In this document: one piece after another, positions 1-5,833 of the stretch | Layout: each line of letters begins with the position of its first letter | How positions within the stretch are numbered: position 1 is the stretch's first letter | Made by a program: the position numbers and the translations under genes | NCBI GenBank assembly: GCA_011176555.1 | Contig: DUEF01000051.1 | Span: 1 to 6,241 of the forward strand | Reading direction: 5' to 3' | DNA: 6,241 nt | From: Caldilineae bacterium | Lineage (GTDB): Bacteria > Chloroflexota > Anaerolineae > J102 | Notes under the pieces: generated by a model | What the model saw: only the letters and a program-made list of their open reading frames with translations | Databases searched by the model: none | What the model was told of the DNA's origin: nothing

Positions 1-40
1 TCACCAACGTCTATTGCGGACAGCCCAGTGTGAAGTCATT

Positions 41-68
41 TTGATAATGAGTATATCTCGGCTAAAAT
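41..68 (+). promoter_or_regulatory. Sigma-70-type promoter of the toxin-antitoxin operon
   Basis: A TTGATA box at 41-46 and a TAAAAT box at 63-68 are separated by 16 bases; each matches the sigma-70 consensus at five of six positions. Transcription would begin near base 75, giving a leader of about 30 bases before the antitoxin start at 106. The -35 box lies in the middle of a short inverted repeat, TCATT at 36-40 and AATGA at 46-50, which could be an operator, since type II modules are usually autoregulated. The call rests on consensus matching only. Confidence 0.55.
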
Positions 69-89
69 AGTGGTGCGATAAAACCCCAC

Positions 90-96
90 AAGGTGA
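90..96 (+). promoter_or_regulatory. Ribosome binding site of the antitoxin gene
   Basis: AAGGTGA at 90-96 is a good match to the anti-Shine-Dalgarno complement and sits nine bases before the ATG at 106, which supports that start. It is the clearest Shine-Dalgarno in the window; the glycosyltransferase, secA and the three downstream genes have none that is convincing. Confidence 0.6.
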
Positions 97-105
97 CATT
101 TTCCT

Positions 106-378
106 ATGCTTGCAACCTATAAGGCCGTACTTAAAAACAATCGCCTGGAATGGAGCGGAGGCGCGCCGATATTACCTTCTCCAAGAGAGGCGGTTTCAGT
201 TCATGTAACTATTTTGAATGATCAGATCGTTGCTCCGAAAGAAATCGCTCAAGGGAAACGTATGGCGGCAGCGTTGGAAAAGCTTGCTGCCGTGCAATCA
301 CTTACTGAGATCGCCGATCCGGTAGCATGGCAACGAGAGATCAGGCGAGACCGGGCGCTTCCAGACAGGGATGAGTAA
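106..378 (+). CDS. Putative antitoxin of a VapBC-type toxin-antitoxin pair
   Basis: This 90-residue protein precedes a PIN-domain toxin and overlaps it by one base, the usual arrangement for a type II antitoxin that binds and silences its toxin and often represses its own promoter. Residues 1-40 look beta-rich (YKAVLKNNRLEW, then VSVHVTIL). Residues about 46-65 form a likely helix. The tail, around DPVAWQREIRRDR (residues 71-83) and ending LPDRDE, is charged and arginine-rich, like antitoxin tails that wrap the toxin and place an arginine at the PIN active site. I do not recognise a classical AbrB, ribbon-helix-helix or Phd DNA-binding domain, so the antitoxin role is inferred mainly from position and the tail. 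The start is supported by the AAGGTGA site. GC content is well below that of the downstream genes. Confidence 0.72.
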   Translation: MLATYKAVLKNNRLEWSGGAPILPSPREAVSVHVTILNDQIVAPKEIAQGKRMAAALEKLAAVQSLTEIADPVAWQREIRRDRALPDRDE

Positions 379-743
379 TGCTTTTAGATAGCAACATCAT
401 CATCTATGCGGCGAAACCAGAATATGGCGCGCTCAGAAATTTTATTGCCATACACGCTCCCGCGGTGTCAGCGATTAGCGCTGTTGAGGTGCTTGGCTAT
501 CATCGGCTGACAGAGTTAGAACGGCTGTATTTCGAAGAGTTTTTCGCAGCGGCTTCGGTCCTGCAACTCTCGGAAGAGGTCATCGAACAGGCAATTAAGT
601 TGCGGCAGATTAGAAAAATATCATTGGGAGATGCACTTATCGCCGCCACGGCCTTGGTGTATGACTTAAAGTTGGTGACCAGAAACACGAAAGATTTCAT
701 GTGGATTCCCAAATTGTCTGTACTGAATCCATTTGAAACGTAG
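378..743 (+). CDS. vapC: PIN-domain ribonuclease toxin, VapC family
   Basis: The product is a 121-residue single PIN domain, a Mg2+-dependent endoribonuclease; VapC toxins cut tRNA or rRNA in the cytoplasm and arrest translation when the antitoxin is lost. The acidic active-site residues are in order: D4 in LLDSNIIIY, E37 in SAVEVLGY, D85 in ISLGDALIAATA, and the TRNTKDF motif with D106 (residues 101-107). Length and motif spacing are normal, so the protein looks intact. The ATG shares its A with the upstream stop (TAATG), indicating translational coupling with the antitoxin, and AGGG at 367-370 lies seven bases upstream as a plausible ribosome site. The RNA target cannot be read from sequence. 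Its GC content of about 49% contrasts with the GC-rich glycosyltransferase that begins one base after its stop, suggesting the pair was acquired. Confidence 0.9.
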   Translation: MLLDSNIIIYAAKPEYGALRNFIAIHAPAVSAISAVEVLGYHRLTELERLYFEEFFAAASVLQLSEEVIEQAIKLRQIRKISLGDALIAATALVYDLKLVTRNTKDFMWIPKLSVLNPFET

Positions 744-744
744 C

Positions 745-1896
745 ATGAAACTCCTCATCAACGGCTGGTTTTGGGGCCAGACGACGACCGGTTCGGGGCA
801 ATACCTGCATGGTTTGCTGCGGCATTTGCCCGCGGCGCTGCCTGGCTGGGAGATCACGTTGCTGTTGCCGCAGGCGGTGGACGCGGGGGCGACCGGCCGG
901 AGCGTCCCTGCCGAGTCCCTCGCGGGCGCGCGCATTATGCGCGCGAGCCTGCCCCCGTACGCGCGCGGGGCGCGATTGGTCAAACTCGCCTGGGAGCAGC
1001 GCGTCTTTCCGGCCTGGTGCAGGCGGTTGCACGCGGATGTCGCGCTCGCACCCTACTGGGGTTCGCCCATCCGCCCGCCCTGCCCCACCCTGGTCACCAT
1101 TCACGACCTCATCCCCCTGCTGTTGGAGGATTACGCCAGCAAGCCCACGGCTCGGGCCTACACCTGGCTGGTGGGGCGCAGCGCCCAACGCGCGGATGCA
1201 GTGCTCACCGTCAGCCAATCGGCGCGGGATGACATCGTGCAGCATCTGGGCATCCCCGCGGAACGGGTGATTGTCACTTACGAGGGTTTGGGCGTCCCCC
1301 ACGCGCCGGTGACGGATGCGGACGAATTGGAGCGGGTGCGCCAACGCTACGATTTGCCCCCCCGTTATCTCTTCTACCTGGGCGGATTCGACCCACGCAA
1401 AAATGTACCGCTGCTGATTCGGGCCTACGCTCGGGCGAGGACCATGCGGCCGGACTTAGCGCCGCTGCTCGTGGCCGGAAAACTGCCCGAGCCAGGCGAG
1501 ACCTGGTTCACCGACCCCCGCCCGCTGATCGCTGAACTCGGCCTGGGGGAGCGCGTCCGCACCTTGGGTTTTGTACCCGACCAGGACAAGCCCGCCCTTT
1601 ACACCCTGGCCGAGCTCTTTCTTTTCCCCTCCCGCTACGAGGGTTTCGGCCTGCCGCCGTTGGAAGCGCTGGCTTGCGGCACGCCCGCCCTGGTCAGCGA
1701 TAGCAGCAGCCTGCCCGAGGTGGTGGGCGACACGGTTCCGCCCGCGCCGGTCGGCGATGAGCGCGCCCTGGCCCAGGCCATCCTCGACACGCTCGCCCAT
1801 CCCCCTGACCCCAGCATCCTGCTCAAACAAGCAGCGCGTTTCAGTTGGGAAGAAACCGCGGCGAAGACTGCGGCATCGATAAGGGATGTGGTATAA
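745..1896 (+). CDS. Glycosyltransferase, GT4-like (GT-B fold)
   Basis: The 383-residue product is a cytosolic retaining glycosyltransferase of the large family that transfers a sugar from a nucleotide-sugar donor, typically in polysaccharide, O-antigen or glycolipid assembly; donor and acceptor are unknown. The N-terminal domain starts MKLLINGWFW and has a glycine-rich loop TTGSGQYLHGLL (residues 14-25) and HDL at 120-122. The C-terminal donor-binding domain has YLGGFDPRKN (211-220), with R218 and K219 likely contacting the donor phosphates. It also has the EX7E motif, E299 and E307 in YEGFGLPPLEALACG. Length is typical. I chose the ATG at 745 because it gives the standard N-terminus; a TTG at 733 would add four residues and overlap vapC. 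No clear ribosome site precedes either, so translation may be coupled to vapC, whose stop ends one base earlier. No other sugar-pathway gene is present. Confidence 0.9.
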   Translation: MKLLINGWFWGQTTTGSGQYLHGLLRHLPAALPGWEITLLLPQAVDAGATGRSVPAESLAGARIMRASLPPYARGARLVKLAWEQRVFPAWCRRLHADVALAPYWGSPIRPPCPTLVTIHDLIPLLLEDYASKPTARAYTWLVGRSAQRADAVLTVSQSARDDIVQHLGIPAERVIVTYEGLGVPHAPVTDADELERVRQRYDLPPRYLFYLGGFDPRKNVPLLIRAYARARTMRPDLAPLLVAGKLPEPGETWFTDPRPLIAELGLGERVRTLGFVPDQDKPALYTLAELFLFPSRYEGFGLPPLEALACGTPALVSDSSSLPEVVGDTVPPAPVGDERALAQAILDTLAHPPDPSILLKQAARFSWEETAAKTAASIRDVV

Positions 1897-1897
1897 T
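1889..1897 (+). promoter_or_regulatory. Extended -10 promoter, probably driving secA
   Basis: TGGTATAAT at 1889-1897 matches the extended -10 consensus TGnTATAAT at every fixed position; the glycosyltransferase stop codon TAA at 1894-1896 lies inside it. No good -35 box lies at the right distance, which is tolerable for an extended -10 promoter. Transcription would begin near 1904, leaving a leader of about 114 bases before secA and placing the start at the foot of the hairpin described next. Inferred from consensus only. Confidence 0.6.
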
Positions 1898-1903
1898 GAA
1901 ATG

Positions 1904-1976
1904 ATCAATGATCGAAGGTTAATGACTAAAACCCGTCCCGTACGCCCCTTCCTTAATCTTTAATCATTGATTTTTT
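1904..1976 (+). terminator. Long imperfect hairpin plus T-tract: terminator or secA leader attenuator
   Basis: The arm 1904-1925 can pair with 1950-1971. It opens with a perfect nine-base match (ATCAATGAT with ATCATTGAT). Twenty of 22 positions pair if two G-U pairs are counted, and the mismatches are at 1913/1962 and 1923/1952. The loop is 24 bases, 1926-1949. Six T residues follow at 1971-1976, the first of which is in the stem. A stem ending in a U-tract is the form of an intrinsic terminator, here placed right after the glycosyltransferase. The stem is AT-rich and the loop long, so strength is uncertain. Because the candidate secA promoter would start transcription at about 1904, the same structure may instead lie in the secA leader and act as an attenuator or 5' stabilising element. 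Confidence 0.5.
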
Positions 1977-2017
1977 AATCCTGCCTGAAACGAAACCACG
2001 TCAAATAGTCTACCTTT

Positions 2018-5000
2018 ATGTTACGAAATCTACTCAAGAAAGTCGTCGGCGATCCGAATGAAAAGGAAATCAACCGCATCCGCCCGATTGTCGACGAAAT
2101 CAATGCCCTCGAACCGGAGATGCAACGCCTGAGCGATGAAGAGCTCCGGGCGTATACCGACCGTTTCCGTGAAAAAATCAAAATCGAAACAGAGCACTTG
2201 CGCCAGGAGTTGGCCGCCTTGCAGGAAGAGCTTTCCGAGGCCGAAGACCCCTCTGACATCGACCGCCTCAAGCGCAGAGTCGAGCGGACGGACCAGGACC
2301 TGCGCGAGATGGAAGAAGATATCCTGGAAGAGATCCTTCCCCAGGCCTTTGCCGTGGTGCGCGAAGCTGCGGTGCGCACCGTGGGCATGCGCCACTACGA
2401 CGTGCAAATGATCGGCGGCGTCGTCTTGCACCGCGGTCGCATCGCCGAGATGAAAACCGGTGAAGGCAAGACCCTGGTCGCCACCCTGGCCCTTTATCTC
2501 AACGCCCTCACCGGCCGGGGCGTGCACCTCGTCACGCCCAACGATTATCTCTCCAAATACGGCGTGCAGTGGATGGGGCCGGTCTATCACTTCCTGGGCG
2601 TCAGCGCCGCGGTCATCCAGAGCGGAGCCGGCAGTCCCGATCAGGCTTCTTTCCTCTACGATCCCGACTATCCCAGCCAGGATGATCGTTTCCGCAACCT
2701 GCGCCCGATCAAACGTCGCGATGCCTACCAGGCCGACATCCTCTACGGAACCAACAACGAGTTCGGCTTCGATTACCTGCGCGACAATATGGTGACGGAC
2801 ATCAATCAGGTCAGCCAGCGCGAGTTGAACTTCGCCATCGTCGACGAAATCGACAACATCCTCATCGACGAAGCCCGCACCCCGCTGATCATCTCCGGCG
2901 CGGCCCAGGAATCCAGCGAAAACTACCGCAGATTCGCGCAATTGGTGCCCCGACTCAGGCCGGAAGAGGATTACACCCTCGACGAAAAGGATCGCATCGT
3001 CACCCTGACCGAAGAAGGGCTGACCAAGATGGAACGCGCCGCGGGCATTCCCCCGGACAAAAGCCTGTACGACGCCGAATACGCGGAACTGGCGCCCTAC
3101 CTGGATAACGCCCTGCGCGCCCACGTTCTTTTCCAGCGCGACAAGGATTACATCGTGCAGAACGGCGAAGTGATCATCGTCGATGAATTCACGGGGCGAC
3201 TCATGCACGGTCGCCGTTACTCCGAAGGTTTGCACCAGGCCATCGAAGCCAAAGAAGGTGTGCAGGTGCGCCGTGAAAACATGACCATGGCCACCATCAC
3301 CTTCCAGAACTTCTTCCGCATGTATCGCAAGCTGGCGGGCATGACCGGCACCGCCGCCACCGAAAAGGAAGAATTTTTCCGCATCTACAACCTGGATGTG
3401 GTGGTGATTCCCACCAACGTGCCTGTGATCCGCGACGACCAGCCCGACCAGGTCTACAAATCGCAGCGCGCCAAGTTCAAGGCCGCGATGGACGAAATCG
3501 AAGCCGCGTACAAGCGGGGCCAACCGGTTTTGGTGGGCACAAGCGCCATCGAAACCTCCGAATATGTGTCCCGCTTGCTCAAGCGCCGCGGCATCGAACA
3601 CAACATCCTCAATGCCAAGAACCACGAGCGTGAGGCCGTGATCATCGCTCAGGCGGGCCGCCCGGGCGCGGTCACCATCGCCACCAACATGGCCGGCCGC
3701 GGCGTCGATATCCTGCTGGGCGGCAATCCCGAAAACCTGGCGCGGGATGAACTACGCCGCCGCGATTATGATCTCAATGAGATTCACGAGCAGGATTGGT
3801 ATGACGCCGTCGATATGCTGCGGCGGGGCGAAGATCCAACCGATCGGCATACAGAACCCTGGGCGGAGGTGCTCAGGGACTACTGGTGGCAGACGAAGGC
3901 GGACGCGGACAAGATTCGGGCGGTTGGCGGCCTGTACGTGATCGGCACCGAGCGCCATGAGGCTCGCCGCATCGACAACCAGTTGCGCGGTCGCGCCGGC
4001 CGCCAGGGCGATCCCGGCCAGTCTCGCTTCTACCTTTCGTTGGAAGATGATCTGATGCGCCGTTTTGGCGGCAGCACCATTTCCGGCATCATGGATCGTT
4101 TGGGCGTGGACGATGATCTGCCCATCGAAGCCGGGGTGGTGAGCAAGGCCATCGAGCAATCCCAGACCCGCGTCGAAGGCTACAACTTCGACATGCGCAA
4201 GCACGTGCTGGAATACGACGATGTGGTCAACAAACAACGCGAGGTGGTCTACGAGCAACGCCGGAGAATCCTGACCGAGCCCACACTCAAACCGAATGTG
4301 TTGCGCATGGTCAGGGACCATATCGATGGTCTGGTGAATTCCTTCTGTGAGGGTTATCAGGAGGATTGGGATCTGGAATCGCTGTACCAGGCCGTGCGGC
4401 GCATTTTCCCGCTACCGGTGGGCGAGGTGCCGCGCGTGTGGCAGGGTTTTAGCAGGGAAGAACTATCCGATCACCTGACCGCCATCGCCGAGCGGGCCTA
4501 CGAGGACAAGGAAAATCGCATCGGCTCCGAGAGCATGCGCCGCATCGAGCGCCTGCTCATGCTCGAAGTGCTGGATCGGCGCTGGGTGCGTCATCTCACC
4601 GATTTGGACGTGCTGCGCGAGGGCATCGGTTTGCAGGCCGTGGCGCAGCAAGACCCCCTGGTCGCCTACAAGAGAGCGGCTTACGATATGTTCGTCGAAT
4701 TGTTGGCGAGCATCGAAGAAGACATTGTTGGCCGCATTTACCATGTCGAGATCGTCAGGCAACCCCGCCAGCAACCCATCCGCGCCGTGCATCCCAGCGC
4801 TGGCGGCGGCAGCGGAAAGCCCGCCCCCCAACGCAAAGCCGGCCCGCGTCTGGGGCGCAACGATCCTTGCTGGTGTGGCAGCGGCAAAAAATACAAGAAT
4901 TGCCACATGAGACAGGATGTTGCGGGCGGAGGCAATGGGCAAGCAGCCAAGCAAGCTCAAGCCGAGGCCCGACCGGCAGCGACCAGCGCCAGCGGTCGGC

Positions 5001-5038
5001 GAACCAAAAAACGCAAGTCCAAGAAACGTCGCCGTTAA
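2018..5038 (+). CDS. secA: Preprotein translocase ATPase SecA, with insertions and basic tail
   Basis: SecA is the peripheral ATPase that drives unfolded preproteins through SecYEG at the cytoplasmic membrane. The 1006 residues show the full domain order. NBD1 has Walker A MKTGEGKT (145-152, K151) and Walker B IVDE (274-277) followed by IDEARTPLIISG. The preprotein cross-linking domain spans about 288-429. NBD2 has TNMAGRG (556-562) and QLRGRAGRQGD (655-665) with arginine fingers R659 and R662. The helical scaffold has LEYDDVVNKQR (731-741), the two-helix finger lies at about 827-903, and the zinc motif has C951, C953, C962 and H963.

Compared with E. coli SecA (901 residues), it has about 43 extra residues near 57-104, about 24 near 204-231, about 33 within 571-636, and a basic tail after the zinc motif. 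The ATG at 2018 gives the family N-terminus MLRNLLKKVVGD; an in-frame TAG at 2006 rules out an upstream start. No Shine-Dalgarno is visible. The next gene starts one base after the stop. Confidence 0.98.
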   Translation: MLRNLLKKVVGDPNEKEINRIRPIVDEINALEPEMQRLSDEELRAYTDRFREKIKIETEHLRQELAALQEELSEAEDPSDIDRLKRRVERTDQDLREMEEDILEEILPQAFAVVREAAVRTVGMRHYDVQMIGGVVLHRGRIAEMKTGEGKTLVATLALYLNALTGRGVHLVTPNDYLSKYGVQWMGPVYHFLGVSAAVIQSGAGSPDQASFLYDPDYPSQDDRFRNLRPIKRRDAYQADILYGTNNEFGFDYLRDNMVTDINQVSQRELNFAIVDEIDNILIDEARTPLIISGAAQESSENYRRFAQLVPRLRPEEDYTLDEKDRIVTLTEEGLTKMERAAGIPPDKSLYDAEYAELAPYLDNALRAHVLFQRDKDYIVQNGEVIIVDEFTGRLMHGRRYSEGLHQAIEAKEGVQVRRENMTMATITFQNFFRMYRKLAGMTGTAATEKEEFFRIYNLDVVVIPTNVPVIRDDQPDQVYKSQRAKFKAAMDEIEAAYKRGQPVLVGTSAIETSEYVSRLLKRRGIEHNILNAKNHEREAVIIAQAGRPGAVTIATNMAGRGVDILLGGNPENLARDELRRRDYDLNEIHEQDWYDAVDMLRRGEDPTDRHTEPWAEVLRDYWWQTKADADKIRAVGGLYVIGTERHEARRIDNQLRGRAGRQGDPGQSRFYLSLEDDLMRRFGGSTISGIMDRLGVDDDLPIEAGVVSKAIEQSQTRVEGYNFDMRKHVLEYDDVVNKQREVVYEQRRRILTEPTLKPNVLRMVRDHIDGLVNSFCEGYQEDWDLESLYQAVRRIFPLPVGEVPRVWQGFSREELSDHLTAIAERAYEDKENRIGSESMRRIERLLMLEVLDRRWVRHLTDLDVLREGIGLQAVAQQDPLVAYKRAAYDMFVELLASIEEDIVGRIYHVEIVRQPRQQPIRAVHPSAGGGSGKPAPQRKAGPRLGRNDPCWCGSGKKYKNCHMRQDVAGGGNGQAAKQAQAEARPAATSASGRRTKKRKSKKRRR

Positions 5039-5039
5039 C

Positions 5040-5285
5040 ATGAACAACATCCCGGGTTGGCTACGCCAACGTCAGTTGCAAATCCCCACCGTCATCTTGC
5101 TCGAAAGCCACCGCCCTTTGAGTTTCATGCTCGGGCAGATGTTGATGGCGGTGGAGCCGTTGCTGCCGGGAATCCAAACCGGTCGTTTGGGGCGCACACT
5201 GAGCGCCTGGGAAACGACCGAGCCCGAACGCCTGGATAACGCCATCGCCGAACTCATCTCCGAAGACGCCGTGCAGCCGTCGTAA
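5040..5285 (+). CDS. Small hypothetical protein, 81 residues, linked to secA
   Basis: I do not recognise this protein. The ATG at 5040 lies one base after the secA stop, so it is probably translated by coupling to secA; no ribosome site is visible. The same frame is open upstream to an ATG at 4917, but that would overlap the secA tail, and the residues it adds have the composition of out-of-frame secA sequence, so I reject it. The sequence starts MNNIPGWLRQRQ. It has a hydrophobic stretch PTVILLESHRPLSFMLGQ (16-33) continuing to about residue 43, interrupted by charged residues and so probably not a membrane helix. It ends in an acidic helix, ERLDNAIAELISED (63-76). It looks like a small, mostly helical soluble or peripheral protein. 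Tight spacing to secA and the next gene, with normal-looking amino-acid composition, supports a real gene. Confidence 0.7.
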   Translation: MNNIPGWLRQRQLQIPTVILLESHRPLSFMLGQMLMAVEPLLPGIQTGRLGRTLSAWETTEPERLDNAIAELISEDAVQPS

Positions 5286-5287
5286 TC

Positions 5288-5818
5288 ATGTTTGACGCTT
5301 TATCCGCACCCGACATCATCAGTCTCGTTCTGCTGATCCTGATCGCGGTCATCGTGCTAAGGCAAGCATTGGCGGGAGGTCGCTTGCGCGCGCCGACCGC
5401 CGGCCGCGGTGCGTCGTTGCGCGGCGGCGCCGGGTTGGAGCCAGAATTTTGGTTTCAGACGGACCCGCCCACCGACACGAATGACCCCGTGCTCCTGTCC
5501 CTCCATCCCGACAGTCACTTCGTTGGCCCGGAGCAGGCGGCATTGGCAGTGACGATGCTGGATGAGGCGCAGTCATTCGCCGAGGTCAGCGGGCATATCC
5601 CGGCCGACCTCTCATTGTTCCTCGACCATCCCTCCCCGCCCGACCACCTGGGCTCCAACGACCCCGCGGCCCTGGCCTCGCTCGTCCTGCTGGATCCGAC
5701 CGCCCGTTTCGCCGAAGAAGTGTCCGACGAGCCCCCGCATCCGGCCCTGGCCACGTTGCGGGGATTGGCCATTGTCCTGATTTTGCTTGCCCTCCTCTAC
5801 CGCCTGATTTTTTTCTAG
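5288..5818 (+). CDS. Hypothetical protein with a membrane segment at each end
   Basis: I do not recognise this 176-residue protein. It has two hydrophobic segments, residues about 9-29 (start IISLVLLILIAVIVL) and about 158-176 at the extreme C-terminus (LAIVLILLALLYRLIFF). Between them is a roughly 125-residue loop rich in Pro, Asp and Ala. The loop begins with a basic, glycine-rich patch (31-49), so the positive-inside rule suggests that it and both helix ends near the loop face the cytoplasm; topology is uncertain. Two stretches, NDPVLLSLHPDSHF (65-78) and NDPAALASLVLLDPTARF (124-141), look faintly alike and may mark a duplicated motif. The ATG at 5288 follows the previous stop by two bases, consistent with one operon. 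There is no ribosome site and no catalytic motif. A run of seven T at 5808-5814 encodes the last residues before the TAG stop. Confidence 0.7.
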   Translation: MFDALSAPDIISLVLLILIAVIVLRQALAGGRLRAPTAGRGASLRGGAGLEPEFWFQTDPPTDTNDPVLLSLHPDSHFVGPEQAALAVTMLDEAQSFAEVSGHIPADLSLFLDHPSPPDHLGSNDPAALASLVLLDPTARFAEEVSDEPPHPALATLRGLAIVLILLALLYRLIFF

Positions 5819-5833
5819 CGTCGCAGCGCTCCC

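Noticed and set aside
1..33. Possible 3' end of an upstream gene, open in the first frame to a TGA at 31-33
   Set aside because: Only ten codons are visible, with no recognisable sequence, so a gene cannot be supported.
70..89. GTGG and CCAC arms as a leader hairpin before the antitoxin
   Set aside because: The stem is only four base pairs with a 12-base loop; expected by chance.
733..744. TTG start for the glycosyltransferase
   Set aside because: It adds only four residues and overlaps vapC; the ATG at 745 gives the standard N-terminus MKLLINGWFW.
697..1344. A 215-codon - strand frame over vapC and the glycosyltransferase
   Set aside because: It crosses two well-supported + strand genes and is low in recognisable motifs; an antisense shadow.
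2030..3625. A 531-codon open frame on the - strand opposite secA
   Set aside because: It is the antisense of a fully conserved SecA coding region; long antisense frames are common opposite GC-rich genes, and its residues (many H, V, G, D, F) match that pattern and no known family.
4917..5039. Upstream ATG extension of the 81-residue gene
   Set aside because: It would overlap the secA tail by 122 bases, and the added residues look like out-of-frame secA; the ATG at 5040 gives tight operon spacing.
4463..5050. A 195-codon - strand frame over the secA 3' end
   Set aside because: It overlaps the conserved SecA finger and zinc motif on the other strand; an antisense artefact.
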